NCBI RefSeq assembly: GCF_040954835.1
Contig: NC_090711.1
Coordinates: 4,409,501-4,473,500, forward strand
DNA length: 64,000 nucleotides
Direction of reading: 5' to 3'
Source: Lepisosteus oculatus
Taxonomy: Eukaryota > Chordata > Actinopteri > Semionotiformes > Lepisosteidae
Part shown: positions 26,721 through 43,712 of the stretch, in pieces
Position numbering within the stretch: the first letter of the stretch is position 1
Layout of the letters: the number at the start of each line of letters is the position of its first letter
Made by a program: the position numbers and the translations under genes
Notes under the pieces: generated by a model
Told to the model about the DNA's origin: nothing
Database searches by the model: none
The model's input: the letters and a program-made list of their open reading frames with translations, nothing else

Positions 26721-27687
26721 ACTAAAACTTCCATAAGAAAAATCCTCTCTATTTTGAGCAAATAGGTTAACTACTCTGCAAAAAAAAGTCACTAGACTTT
26801 TTTTTTTAAACCCATTTCCTAATCTCCTACAATGTGTTTATATAAGCAAATTTAAGGAGCTTAATTATCAGCAAAGGAGTGGTTGAATCAACAAGGATCT
26901 AGATTGACAGCTGAAGGAACTGAGAAGAAACCTCTCAGTATTTTTCGTCTTTCTTAATGTTGCACATTTCTCATTTACACATTATGAAGCTTCAATAGTT
27001 TACAAAACAGACCACCTGCATTTTAATTACATGGCTGTTTTCCACAGGAGGATGATGTAGTGCAGGTGTTTTTTTTTTCAATGCCTCTGACTGCTGGGCT
27101 GTCATCCAAAAGCTAAACACCAGGCTTTTCTCAAGCACTCCTTATTCCTGTCATCTGAAGAGGTGTCTCTCTGCTTCCAGTATGTTTTATGCCTGATTTG
27201 ATTCACATGCACGTTTCAATAAATAAAAGACTTCAGATTACACTGGGAACATTTCTGCACTTTTTAAAGAGGTGTTTGGCGAAGCACTGGATTTGCCTCC
27301 GGTGTTTCTAGTAAAAGGTTATAATTATGCTAAAAGTAGACAAATGTGGGAGAAAATACAGTTCAAAGAGATTGTCAAGGTAATAGTTTTGAATGTGAGA
27401 TAATGGGTTGATGCATTTATTCAATGTTTAGAGACACACTTGGTGAATTAACAAATGGTTTATAATAAAAAGAAAACTGACCAATACAAAGTAATATAAC
27501 ATACAGATTTATAGCTGCCCTGTTATTTTTAAGTCATGTTGATGCCGAACAAATATGCCTCCGCCCAGTGATAAATATCTTTAAAATGGTTTCGCACTGT
27601 CTCTAAAGTTAGAGCAGCATCATATTTAATCTAAATTGTTACAAGTGTTTTTTTTATCTTTTAGCTATACGATAGCAAATAAATCTG

Positions 27688-27900
27688 TACATTTATATAG
27701 CATTCTTCTTCCCAAAGGATCCCAAAGCACTTAACACAGTGGGACCCACTTCCTTCACCCACCACCTGAAGTACAATGCCAATACCTGCCTAGGTGAGAT
27801 GCAGTGGCCATACTGCACCAAGAGCCCCACTACACAGCCAACTGGATATTGAAGTGAGCAACTCACTTTGCCAGTTTTAATCAAGAGGCAAAATTACACA
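27688..27900 (-). repeat. Old 5S-SINE-family fragment with L2-type tail
   Basis: On the minus strand it resembles the copy at 43231: GTAGTGGGGC..., ...GCAGTATGGCCACTGC, CAGGTGGTGGGTGAAGG, then the tail AAGTGCTTTGGGATCC and GCTATATAAATGTAC. The 5S-derived head is missing. Strongly diverged. Confidence 0.6.
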
Positions 27901-28567
27901 GGCCAGAATGTTTACCATCAATTTTCATGTCTTTGTGTGGATAGCAAAAAGAAGGGTGAACACATATAGGCTTTTAATAGGCTTTCTCAAAAGATGCCGG
28001 AGACATAGCCTGCACTCCAGTGAGAGTGCTCAGAGTCTCCAGGGAAAGACTTTCATGTATTGACCTTAAGCTCTGAGGCCTTTGACAGCAAACTGGTGGG
28101 GTCACTAGTGTATTTAATTTAGGATGACTTGAGCCAGTCGTTAATGCCACATGGTGCTCATTAACAGATAAATACCAAGTTCCAAGGTTAAACAGTCACA
28201 AGTCAATAGCAGCCATTCAGGAGAAGACTTTATATACAGAGGAAGTGCCCTAGTCAATTAGTCTGTAAAATAGGTGTGAAATAAATAGAACAAAGCTAAA
28301 GCGTAAGAACCAAACCTCATTAATGTACTTCATGAATTTAAATCCAGTGCAATGATCATTAAATATTACAGTTTATTCAGTATTTACCTACCTGCTTCCA
28401 CTACTGCCTCATCCAGACATTGTCAGCATGTATGTTGTAGTATGTTATGATTCTAATAGGACTTATAATTCTGTTTGATATGGAATGGACAAAGCTGTCA
28501 GTTTCCCACTTTTTTTACTTTTCATAATTTTGGTTACGGTCTTTTAATGTACTGTATGTATTTTACA

Positions 28568-28870
28568 GGGTGGCATGGTGGTGCAATAATTAGCATTGCT
28601 GCCAAAGCTGGGGCCCTGGGTTCAATTCCTGGGATGCCGTCTGTGTGGAGTTTCTGCCCGTGTTCGTGTGGGTTTCCTTTGGGTTCCCCAGTTTCCTCTC
28701 ACAGTTTGAAGACATGCTGGTAGATGAATTGGCCCCGTGTAAGTGTGTCTGGCCTGCGATGGACTGACATCCTGTCAAGGCTGTATCCTGCCTTGTGCCC
28801 ACTGCTTGCCAGGTTAGGCTGCAGCTCTCCTGCGACCCTGTGTTGGATAAGATGAATAGAACATGGACAG
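28568..28870 (+). repeat. tRNA-type fish SINE, second copy
   Basis: Same family as the element at 10606: GGGTGGCATGGTGGTGCAAT head, GGGTTCAATTCCTGGGA B-box region, GTGTGGAGTTTCTGCCCGTG, GTTTCCTCTCACAG, and a degraded GGATAAGATGAATAGAACAT tail. Confidence 0.8.
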
Positions 28871-31800
28871 ATCTATGTATTACATCTTTCGTGCGTGTTA
28901 AAGAGGTTTTATCTCATTGCATTGAACCGGATGAAAAAGTTAAAAACTGTCACTCTGTTTACGTTAGAAATCTGTAATTCTGCAAAAACCCATCCTGCAA
29001 TGAAGCAAGGAGGTGGGGTTCACACATAACAGAACACAAGGAAGTTACCGCTTGGTTTCTCACATGGAAAATTGGATTCATGGCAGACTATGAGCCCCAC
29101 TAATCACAAAGCTAATGGAAAATGGAATAAAAGTGCACACACTCAATTACTGCACCCTGTGACGTACACTGCAGTAAGCACACCATTTAAAATCAAAGCA
29201 GGCAAAGGAGCTGCAAGTAGTCTATGAATAGAAAATACTTTGGATAGCAAGCACTTTAAATTGAAAACTATGTCAAAGGCACATGAATACATTAAAATTC
29301 AAGTCATCTGACCAATTCAGGCTGAACTGTTTGCCGGATTGGGTAATTCATTTTTCATTTCCATCGGTTTCAGAATGTCCCAGATCCAAAATGGATTTTT
29401 CATTCTCCAATAAGACACTTTAAACTGGCAGGAGCTAGAAAAAATCAGGAAAGTTAACAAAAGTAATGACTGTTCTTTACTCTCTACTAAAGAGCAAACA
29501 ATAAAGAAGAGGGATTTTAACAGCAACAAATTTATGACATTACTGGTACCAGATGAGCAGTTGTTTTAATCTAGATGTGGAATAATACAGAAATACTGAT
29601 ACAGCTTTCCAGTGATTCAATAACAATAGCAGTTAAAGGCTAAAAGTGTTATTGTACGGCCTAATTATTAAAACACAAAAATACAACTAAAAGATTGTAT
29701 TGTAAAATTCAGTGTAAAAAACAAATGGGTGAGAATCTGAGGTTATACACAGGAGTACAACCTCTCATGTTCATGATTTGAATGTTTTAAAAAACAGTTG
29801 AAAGGAGTGGTGTCAGTTTAACAGGTACTCTAATGCCCATAATTAATTTTACTTGATGCTGTTGAAAAATCCTTTCACAATCTGACATTGGCTGTGACTA
29901 ATCTCATTTTACAGCTATAAGAGTGTTGATAACAAGGCCTTTTACAGTACAAACAGTAAATGCTGTCCTCTGCATTAAAACTCACCGAAGGGCAATGTGG
30001 AGAATAATTGCAATTTAGACTTGAATTTATGTTGCAAGTCTGTACTTGCACTCCTACCCCCTTGAACAAAAAAACATGACAGAAGGAGTGTATCTGGTTT
30101 CTACAGTACTGTATGATTTCACAGTTCATGTATTTCAAAAGATACCTTACAAACAGTTTACTTATTAGTGGAGTATTAATCACTCACTCATTCTGATATC
30201 CCTGTCTAGATTTTTAAAGTTACTGAATTAGTCAGGCCAGGTAAAATAACCTAGGCTATTACTGTTTCTCAATTCCCTCTCATTGCTGACTGTTCAATAA
30301 TTACTATTAGAGCCACACACTGGAGTCCCCGCTCAAAGGTCATTGCTGGGATCAATCCAGGTTTCCAACTAAAAACAAACACTCCAGCAAAATCAAAAAC
30401 CAAACCATTGAGATCGTAGTTTTACCCCAAACTGTGGCTTGATTGAGACCTCTAAATGTCTGAGATTAGACTTAATTCGGTTGAAAGGGCTGAGTAATCA
30501 GTTTGTGACATGATAAGATTGTATTTAGTATTTTGGCATTGGATTATTTTTCTAAGTGTACTCAAAACAACCTTTCTTTTTTCTAGACACAATAAAGAGT
30601 AACAAAGGTAACAATATCACAACTGAGATGTCTGGATGTTTTGAATGAAGCCAGCGTTCCCGAGAGCATCCCTCATCTCTACTATTAGGCGAGTATGAAA
30701 CAGTTTTGTGTTATAGTTTGCCTTTTGAAGTCTCTGGGGAGCTGAACTGCTGCCACGGTAATCCACAAGAAAAAAAAAAGCTTTGATGTCTCTCTCAGAT
30801 CAAGTACCTGCATGTAGTATTTTGTCTGTAGAGTTCATTTTAACCTGTTTTTTTGGTGGCCCTTTATGTTCAGCTCCTTTGAAGTTAAATGTGTTAAATA
30901 CATCCAATAGATAACAAAGAAATCAGCACATTTCAAAATCCAGACAGGCAGGGGAATTCATGGCAAACAATACAGGTTCTTTAGTGTTTCCTTGATATTT
31001 CAAATCTGGAGGAATTTGCAAAATTATACAAAGTAAAAATCTTTAGTTTATTGAAAAGCTGCAAAAAGACCTCATAAGGTTTCAAAATAAGATCCTGAAT
31101 GGCTCATGTGAGCTCGTTTGTTTTTTGCAGATTTAGCCCTCAAGCTCAAGTCCAAATAATGTTGCATTGTGGATCCTATGCTATCCCTGCAGGCACAAGC
31201 TGAGATACCAGTCCATTGCACACATGGGACGATCTAGAGAAGTTTCCCTTACTTAAGCAAAGTTTGCAAATTTGTGCAAATAACCTTACTTGAGAGTACA
31301 ATGGTAGCATCCCACCTAGCATACGAACCCATGGCCATCCATTCCAGAGCAATCACAGTACTGCATACTATCTTCTTGTTACAGCATCTATTATTCTGTT
31401 GATCAGTTGCAAGAAGTATGGTCTCTGCCCCCCCTCCACCACCCCTGAAAGCAACAGAATAAATCTGTCTAAAGATTCTTGTCAGGAATGTACACACCTC
31501 CCTACCAACTGCCAGTCATTGTCCATAAAAAAAAACATTTTTAAAGAATGACTTTTGGCATTGGGTTCATGTTTCTGCATGTTTCTGGTGCCAAATAAAA
31601 TGCATCTTTTGTATAACCTAAAGCACAAAGGAGACCCTGATACATACCTGCCTTTTCACTAATGACAAAGGCCTCTTCATGGTGATTGTAATCTATATTT
31701 TTTAGGCAGCAACAAAAGGCACCCTTAAGAAAGTTTTTTGTCCTCTGTTTTTTCCATTAAGGGAGTGTTAGACATACAGTAGATGTATATACACACATCT

Positions 31801-33804
31801 GTGCAACACAGCTGTCTGTCTGAAATATGTCAATTTATCTCTGTCGTTTGTTTAGATAGACAAGTCACAAGTTCCCCCAAAGCACTTGTCAGCATTAAAT
31901 CACGCCTGTTTTTTTGTATTTCAAATAAATCATATATTGTGCTGACATGAAATCCTTCAAAAAATATAAAGAATGTACAAAACAAACGCATCACACTTCC
32001 CAGTGCTTTTTTCATATTGTGAGATGAAATGTTCCCTGAGTACTAAAGAGAACAGCGAGAATAGATCATTGCTTATGGTCTAACATTTCCAAAATTACCA
32101 TATTAATGCAATGGACTACAGCACAATTTCATACTGCATGTTTAAATGTTACAAATATTCTCTTCAAAGCTGGGCTTATTACAGATATCAGCACAACTTC
32201 TTTATGCCACCTTAAAACCTGAAACCCAGTGCTCACTTGGAAGACCAAAATGCCATTTTAATATATTATACTTAAAGTATTTCACTACATGAAGGCATTT
32301 TAGATGAATATACTGAAGACCAAACCCTCCCTAAACTGTTTTTTACATGTCTTTCCCAATCTTCAGTTGAACTCCTCTGCAGTATTTCAAGACATTCCAA
32401 GGTATGATACATGATTTGCTTAAATTATCTTAAAAGTCCACAGGGTCAAAGGTGACAGAGGAGGAAAATCTTATAACACTGAGAGTTTGAGATTACTTTT
32501 GTCTTTGCTATTGTACTCTGCATCAGGGCTTTCTCCAGCTATATAAATTTCTAGTTCAGGCAGATGAATTGATTTGTGATCAAAAGAATTATCATGAGCG
32601 ATCAACAATAGCAGATTCTGCAGTTAAGATAATAAATCAGTACATCTCCATAAATGCAAATGATCCTCCAATACCCTTTCAGAGCAGACATACTGTATGT
32701 AAAAGGCAAAAGCCAACAATAGTCCCAAAAGAAATAAAACTAAAAGCTAAAGCAACTGAAGATACGTTATCTCTTGTACCATGATAAGCAAGGATATTTT
32801 AGTCTCAAAAGATTAGAAGAAATACTTAACTGTTAATGCTGGCACTCAGTAATTGCTGTTTTCTGAATGTCTACCAGAGCAAGGTGTGGTTGAAAGTTGG
32901 TTTCAAAGCACGCCACATCTCAGGGATTTTCACACTGATGAAGCCTGTCATTTTGTTAAAGCAGTCATGGGAACAGAGCTAGTGTTTTGACTTCTAATAT
33001 TATTTAAGTAAATTGAAGGCCTTTTGCTGTGCCCGTACTTCAAATTAGTGTCTTTTACATTCTGAGACACCTATAATGTTTGAAATCAAAGGTCTAATTT
33101 TAAAACTTCAAATCTCCAGAATGTTTTAACTTTAGAATGCAGAATGTATACAATTCTCCTACTGTAAGCAAATTAACTGACCATCTGTGCACGGCAGTTT
33201 TTCTTTATAGCTGAATTTAAGCTATAGCCATCTGATTTCAGCAAATAATTGTTCAATTAAGATAATGCCCAGAAAATTGCAAATCAACTCATAATTAAGT
33301 CTAGTCGCCACTCATTTCCCCTTGCCTTGAAATTCCTTTGTCCTGCGAGTTGAATCCTGACGAGATTAAATAGACATTGCTTCATAATTTACCAACCACT
33401 GGGAATCCCAACAGCGGTAATGAGGTCGCACTCATTATTGTTCCTAAGATTAAAAAGCAGTGTCAATGCGGTGCTGTGCTAGAAACAGATATTACTCATT
33501 TAAGGATTAAAAAAACTACAGAGGTCCAAGCAGGGATCTGCATCACAGTGTGAGCTGCAAAGGAACAAGTAGAGGTTATACCACACTAAGCAGAAGAAAT
33601 AAGAATTTAGTGTGGAATTAACTTCTACTTGATCCTTAGAATGCTGTAGTCTAAAGGGTTGTACATAGTGCTTGCTGCTTCTCATTTGCCATTTTGCAAC
33701 AAAAAGTATACAAGTAAAGATTACAATGATCTGCTCAACATTGACAAATATTGAAATTGCTTCTTTCTCCTGATTATTCAGAAAACTGAGAACTTAACTT
33801 GCCT
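28871..33804. other. lama5-rps21 intergenic DNA, mostly nothing recognised
   Basis: AT-rich, no gene, apart from the weak SINE fragment at 31165. Human LAMA5 and RPS21 have no conserved protein-coding gene between them that I know of. Confidence 0.55.
31165..31240 (-). repeat. Possible fragment of the tRNA-type SINE, reversed
   Basis: Plus-strand GATACCAGTCCATTGCACAC and the bases around it resemble the reverse complement of the 3' half of the family at 10606 and 28568. Short and diverged, so weak. Confidence 0.35.
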
Positions 33805-34030
33805 AAAAACATGAGAAAGGATGCACATGCTAAGAGACCATTTGGCCTGTCTGGATAGTTTGGTTGACATTAGGTGTCAGATCAATCCATTTATTTCTTG
33901 AAAGATCCTAGAGCATCATTTTCAGCAACAGAGGCGAGTAGCTTGTTTCATATATCCACCAACCTTTGGATAAATAAGTGCTTCCTGTTTTGAGTGCACT
34001 GTCTCCAAGTCCCTGTTCAGCACTGACCCT
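33805..34030 (-). repeat. CR1-like LINE 3' relic, reversed
   Basis: Plus-strand text (AACATGAGAAAGGATG, AGAGACCATTTGGCCTGTC, CTTGAAAGATCCTAGAGC, ATAAGTGCTTCCTGTTTTGA) matches the reverse complement of the C-terminal end of a CR1-like LINE common in non-teleost ray-finned fishes, as I know that repeat. A perfect hairpin abuts its right end. Confidence 0.65.
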
Positions 34031-34033
34031 GCA

Positions 34034-34095
34034 GAAAGTCACTGTGTACTTGATCTACAACGCACAGCTGCCAGATCAAGTACACAGTGACTTTC
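34034..34095. repeat. Perfect 23-bp inverted repeat (hairpin) with 16-nt loop
   Basis: The left arm 34034-34056 (begins GAAAGTCACTG, ends TTGATCT) and the right arm 34073-34095 (begins AGATCAA, ends CAGTGACTTTC) are exact reverse complements. The spacer is ACAACGCACAGCTGCC. Pairing stops abruptly outside both ends. Its lack of any mismatch contrasts with the old relic next to it. Confidence 0.95.
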
Positions 34096-34399
34096 AAAAT
34101 TTGAAATACTCCTTGGATAATGCTCACGAGTGCAGAGGTCTGAAACATTAAGAGCAAACGTGAATTTGCACACTCTTCTTATTCTCAGTTTGAGACTCAA
34201 CAGCGTGCTACAACACATAAAGGCACATTGGAAAAAATCCTTCCTGCTCAGACGTTTGTTATCTCATGGAACTACTAAACACGGTCACTGGTGGAGATTA
34301 GAAACAGAAGGAAGTCCATAAAACAGAAAAAATAGACAAGCACTAAATGAAAATACTTCACCGTATATTTAATACTTAACCAGGCAAGAATACGATCTC

Positions 34400-34810
34400 A
34401 TTGGCAGTGATGGCTTGTAAATATGAGACATTTCCAGGGCATCTGCTCTGCTGAGAGACCTCTAAGGAAAAAGATGTTGCTGTGTAGGTGGCACATGTTC
34501 CACTGGGCCAGAATATGAAAGCAATGCCTCAGTATGATGAGAGCAGATGAGAGTACCGTAGGAAGTGCAGTTCTTTGGAGAGGTCCTGGTTCATGGGAAA
34601 TGTAAAGTTCCCTTGCAATTCAGTTGGAGAAACAATTACTCTCTCCTCCACCTGATGTGCTGTGTAATGGGGCTGCAGACAGAATGGCTGCCCCTCATCA
34701 CCAGTGGGGTATCATGGTGATGTACTTCAGTGGTGGATGAAATAGATATCCCTCTCACTATGTAAAAGTGCTTTGGAATCCTTTTGGATGAAAAATGCTT
34801 AATAAATGCA
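34400..34810 (+). repeat. Diverged 5S-SINE-family element with L2-type tail
   Basis: Shares an order of blocks with the copy at 43231: GAGAGACCTCTAAGGAAAAA with GTTGCTG, CACTGGGCCAG, a GGTGATGTACTTCAGTGGTGG-type stretch, and the tail AAAAGTGCTTTGGAATCC ending ...GCTTAATAAATGCAG. The head is too decayed to read as 5S rRNA. Confidence 0.6.
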
Positions 34811-37800
34811 GGAAGTAGTATTATTTCCCATTAGTACAGCATGACATTTACTGGAGCAACTACGTGTATTTTCCACAAAATCAGAAACAGAACCTTCTTG
34901 GGTATTAAAAGCATCCACCCTACGATCTTCTCACAATTCAGCCTGAGACGGGTTAACAACCTAGGTGGCGGTGCTAAAGGATTGCTAGTGCCACCTGCTG
35001 GCCGTACTACACTAAGACTTTACTTCAGCACACGCATTTGTCCAGGATTAAACCATAGCATTACAGCAAGGTCTTTGGGAAAGGTGAATTCTGAAAGTAA
35101 TTTTCTGTCCCAAAAAACATTTTTTTCCCAAATTCTGAATGTCTGCATTTACACCAGCTGATGAAGACTTAATACCCTCAACTGTGTTTCATGTTGATGT
35201 ATTATTTAAGAAAATGTGCATCATTTAACTCAAAAGAGTATCTTGAATCACAGTTCAATTTTACCATTTTTAATTTTTTAGGTAATGAACATTTTATACA
35301 TCTAAGGAACTGTGGCCTTGAACCCTTAATTGATTTGATTTTGGCTAATGTTTAATTAACAAATAGGTTGTTTTATGTGACCTGTTTCAGATTCTTGAAC
35401 TATCACATGTATCAGGTTAAAAGAAAAATGTTAATAATTTTAAAACTGTAACTTAATAGTAGCAGAATAAAGCTAGCTGGACAGCAATGGCAACTTGAGA
35501 AATAAATGTAGTAAACCCTGATCTACTTGAGCTAGTTAAATTAGATCTAGATTGAGATTTAGCAGACTAGACCCATGAAATTAAATAAAATAACAGGTCT
35601 TTCAGCCTTTTATATGGAGATGACAAGGACCTTAATTCTAAATATGTTTCTGTCATTATTTTTAACAAAGTGATACATCGACATTAGGTGAGGGCCAGAT
35701 GTTAGCTGTGTACATCTTTAATCACAGAATTTCAAACAAAAAAGTCTGCTTTTATGTATAAACAATTAGAATGCTATAAACCAGGCAGACCGTTTACATT
35801 CCTAATGCAAATGCAGAGACCAGCTCAAGATGCTATACTGAAAACACTCAACACAAGTCATTAAAAACCACATTTGTATAAATTTAAGTTTAAACAATTG
35901 CAAAACTTTAAAACCTAAACAATCCACACTGTTATTTAAAATTAGCACTAAATTTAATACATTTATACTGGAATTACAGTAAATGTCCAGAATGTTAGCA
36001 TCTTTGTTTTAACTATGGACCCTATGCATAAATAGCTGAACAAAGTTACCTTTGAATTATATGAAATACGGCAATCACAAGAATTTAAAAATATATTTGT
36101 TTAATAAACTATAAAGGATTCCAAAGGCTTGAATTACAATTACTGACCCAGATATTCAATTAAGACTGGCTATACTCTAACTTACAATGCATTTTTAAAA
36201 TGATGTTCAATTTTAATTGCACAGCTATTGAGAAATACCCCTGTTGTACATGTACTCCTCCATTCATGCTATTTATTAGCCTAAGGAAAAAAACTAGGAC
36301 AGAAATAAAGTTTATATGAACTTTTATGCAAAAATGGCAAAGGGAATTCAAATTTTGAATTTTAATCTGTTTTTCTGGAAACATTCCTTGGGTATTTCTT
36401 CTTGAACAGATTACATTGTAAGCAGACAATGTTAGTTCTACAGACATCAAATCACAGGACTTCTAAACAAAAATACAAAAATGTATACAGTCTGGTTTGA
36501 TATATAAACCTTAAGAATTCTAAAGATTAGTCATAGTTTACATATGTACCGCAAATACAGAGAAAAACCCATTATACACTGTAAGACACCCAACACATTT
36601 CTCAGAATTAGACTTGCATACATTTTTAGATCTACTGTCTTAAGATTGACTATCAGTCACACTACTATTTAGTACTAAATCTAATACCTTCACCCCATAA
36701 TTAATTGTATACTGTTTCACCCAACTCCACATAAACTCCCCAATTCACTTTTAGGATTATTTGAAATGCAGCAATAGGAGCACTGTATTGTTTTTTTAAA
36801 TTAGAACCTCCTGTATGGATGGATTATATACCGATAATACAAACGCTGGTGTCTGCAGGACATCAATAAGACAGGCTGTTCTGCACCCAGTGCCCAAAGT
36901 CCTTTGACCAAATGACATTTCATGTTTCTCTGGCTTGCCTGCAGTATTTTGTACTCTAGAAGTGGCCCTGCAAACTGCATTTTCCAAGCAAAGCGTTTTG
37001 TAAGATAAGGCAGATTTATCTTGGTTATTCAGGGTTTTATTGGCAATAGCAATGCAAGAAAAAAAGACAAAACTGCTTCTTTTGGCTTTCCTAGAGTCCC
37101 TTTTTAGTCACAGATAATTTTCTCAAGCGGCTGGACTCCCACCATCTATTTTTAAAAAGTGCTCTTGCACATTCTTCCATTACAGCAGGCTTGAAGAATG
37201 CACTGATTCATTCGATTATAAGATAATTTATTTTAAATAACCTCTCATCCAATCCTTAAAACCAGAATAAGCTCAATGGATAGTGAAAGCTTTAGTAGAG
37301 GTTTGCTCAACATGATCTTATGTAATAATGTTTAACAAATGACAGAGGTGCATGTGGATTTTAGTATGATCACCAATTCTCATCATATTCTTGCTACTGA
37401 CTGTAGCTGTTACAAGTTGCCAGTGGTGAAAAAGACACATTTACTCCTGCTTGACTGCAAAAACATGTCACCTCACTGTTTTATTAAGTTTTTGTTAACT
37501 CGTGCTGTGCTGTGAAAGAGAAGCACATAACTGTCACAGAAAGCTCCCTTAATAAATTTAGGTCATAAAATCATTGTCATTGTAAAATCAGCCAAGATGA
37601 TTACCTGAGTACTGGATAAGTTTTCCAAATTGTAAAAGATACCAATGGGAATTCCAATGGATTAGTTTATGCTTGGCAGAAAAACAAGCACAGATATACA
37701 ATTAAATATACTTTTTTTATACTTTTTTTACTCAAAAGAAGAATGGATGGTGGATGTCAGGAACAAGCAAACAAGCCTCATCATTAAAGATGATTCCAAA

Positions 37801-39150
37801 CATTGTATGGTAACCTTTGGATCAATAAGCTACTATAAGACAGGCTGTCATCTGTAACATTCTGGTGCTCTAATTTTTCAGTCTAATTTAATATTTCTCT
37901 GCAAGTTATCTGTAACATGCCCGCCGAGCTGTAAGCAGTGGCTTGTAATCTTCTAAATTTTCCCATGAGATTGCTGTGACTCAGAAAAATATTTAAAATA
38001 TATATAAAAACAAAAGCCTCATGTTAATACTATACTATAAATAAACTAATGATGGTAACTGAAAAACGCAAGGACTTCACATTAACCACAGACCAGTGCC
38101 TGCAAAACAACTTCCTTTTAGTTGATCTTAAACTTCATTTGAAAGGAACAAACCTTGAAGAAATCTCCAATTAACTGCTAGATTAAGAGCTTTGACATTC
38201 GTTTGTATTAAAATAGTTGTCCAATTCAGCATAACTTTTAAAAGGAAAATGTTTTTGAAAAAACATTTCCAAGACACTGGTTTGCTTCTTCATATAAAAG
38301 ACAGAAAGAGGATCCATTTAATTAATGTACCCATTAATTAGGACAATTTAATTTTCCCCCAGTTGTAACAGCTCTGTGCTATGCCTAAAATATGCCGTGA
38401 CAAGGTTTAATCAAACCTGCTTTGCGTTCTGGGGACCCATAGCCCAGCCTTTTCTTTCACCTTAAATGAAATATGTTGCTTGGTTACGTTTTTATTTCTA
38501 GGGTGGAGAGTTGGAAATCAGATTCAACTTCAGACGAACTTTCGTAAACTGTCTTTCAGCTCTTAAAAAGGTCAAATGGAATCGACTTTCAACAATGCAC
38601 CCGTTTCCGAGTTTCAGAATTACACTCTCAAAGGTGTGCTGCCTGAAATAGAACCAATTGTACTTCTGCATTATAGGAGTGTCTCATACAGTGTCATTCA
38701 CAACTCTCTGTTCATCATGATGAGATTAATCAACTATTTAGAAATGTCATCAGAAATAATGGTAACACATTGAGGAGAGGTTGCATAAACGGCCTGTATG
38801 CCAAGGATTCTGGAAACCGCTACCATGATGTATGGTAGTTGTGACACTCAGGAATGACCAAAGTCTAAACCAGCAAACATATCAATTTAATCAAAAGATT
38901 CAGACATTAAAGAAATTGAAAACCAGCAAACTGTTTCTTCAGGACCAAAGTGGGAAATGCCAGAGAGGGTGGAAAACCCTTCAACTATTACTATTTAACA
39001 AGTGACAAGCGATTCACAGCTGCCAGAGCTGGTAGCTAAACTCCAAACATTTTAAATTTTTACACCTTGGGTTTCTACCTTACAGGCAAACAGATCCCTT
39101 AAAAAACAAAGGCAAAATAACATACTTGTTAATCGAATAATTAAAGACAA
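34811..39150. other. rps21 downstream intergenic DNA, nothing recognised
   Basis: AT-rich, no gene. A small imperfect palindrome (about 12 bp per arm with a one-base bulge) lies at 38244-38270. Confidence 0.55.
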
Positions 39151-39172
39151 CAAAATCAGTTTCTTTTTCCTT

Positions 39173-42772
<3,600 letters not shown>

Positions 42773-42960
42773 CGAAACCACCGGAAGATGTCATAACAGC
42801 AAGGGGTTGTCAGAACTGCTTCCGGTTAGACTGCGTCGTGTAGGGCTTTTATACTTTTAGGTTAGACCGCGTCGTTTAGGCTATGGGTTAAGGGACTTTT
42901 ATTTTGAAAGGTGCAGCCAAGCCTGCGTCGCTAAATGTCGCTAGCATCACGCTTCTTTAG
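42773..42960 (-). promoter_or_regulatory. rps21: rps21 core promoter with two ETS-type sites and a repeated 20-bp element
   Basis: Two ETS/GABP-type CCGGAAG cores flank the start region in opposite orientations: plus-strand ACCGGAAG at 42780-42787 and its reverse complement CTTCCGGT at 42819-42826. ETS sites are common in ribosomal protein promoters. Upstream, GGTTAGAC(T/C)GCGTCGT occurs at 42824-42843 and again at 42860-42879, with a partial third CTGCGTCG at 42923-42930. The stretch is CpG-richer than the surrounding DNA. Function is inferred from position. Confidence 0.5.
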
Positions 42961-43230
42961 ACTACTGTATGGATAGGGTGGGTTTTAAAGAAAAACTACA
43001 CTCCCAACTAACAGAAAGAAAAGGTAGTCTGCATATTCTCCGGGTACAACTATCCCCCCACAAGGAAAATTTCACAAGGACTCTACTGGTCCAGTAACCA
43101 TCTACGATGAAGTACTCCCAGAATAGGGCGTTTCTGACTTGTCTAGGAAAACATTTTTTAACGAATTTCTATTGGTAAACCCACCCAAACATAAACATAA
43201 AATGAAACGGAAGTCTATTAGAAGTAAATG

Positions 43231-43712
43231 TACTCACACCAGGTGTGAGCCTGGTCAGTACCTGGATGGGAGACCTCCTGGGAAAAACTAAGGTTGCTGG
43301 TTAGTGGGGCCAGCAGGGGGCGCTCACCCTGCGGTCCATGTGGGTCCCAATAATAAAACAGGCGCCGTCCTTTGGATGAGACGTAAAACTGAGGTCCTGA
43401 CTCTGTGGTCATTAAAAATCCCAGGGCGTTTCTTGAAAAGAGTAGGGGTGTAACCCCAGCGTCCTAGCCAAATTTCCCATTGGCCCTTACCAATCATGGC
43501 CTCCTAATAATCCCCAACTATGAATTGGCTTCATTACTCTGCTCTCCTCCCCACTACTTGATGTGTGGGGAGTGTACTGGCGCACTATGGCTGCTGTCGC
43601 ATCATCCAGGTGGGGCTGCACATTGGTGGTGGTGGAGGGGAGTCCCCATTATCTGTAAAGCGCTTTGAGTGGAGTGTCCAGAAAACCGCTATGTAAGTGT
43701 AAGCAATTATTA
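43231..43712 (+). repeat. 5S-rRNA-derived SINE with L2-type tail (SINE3 / 5S-Deu-L2 type)
   Basis: The head GCCTGGTCAGTACCTGGATG followed by GGAGACCTCCTGGGAAA is the internal promoter half of 5S rRNA (box C region). The first half of the 5S unit is missing. A middle domain of about 300 bp follows, with GGTGGTGGTGGAGG near its end, then the tail GTAAAGCGCTTTGAGTGGAG and CGCTATGTAAGTGTAA shared with L2-clade LINEs. It is the best-preserved of three copies here and sits 0.46 kb upstream of the rps21 start. Confidence 0.85.
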
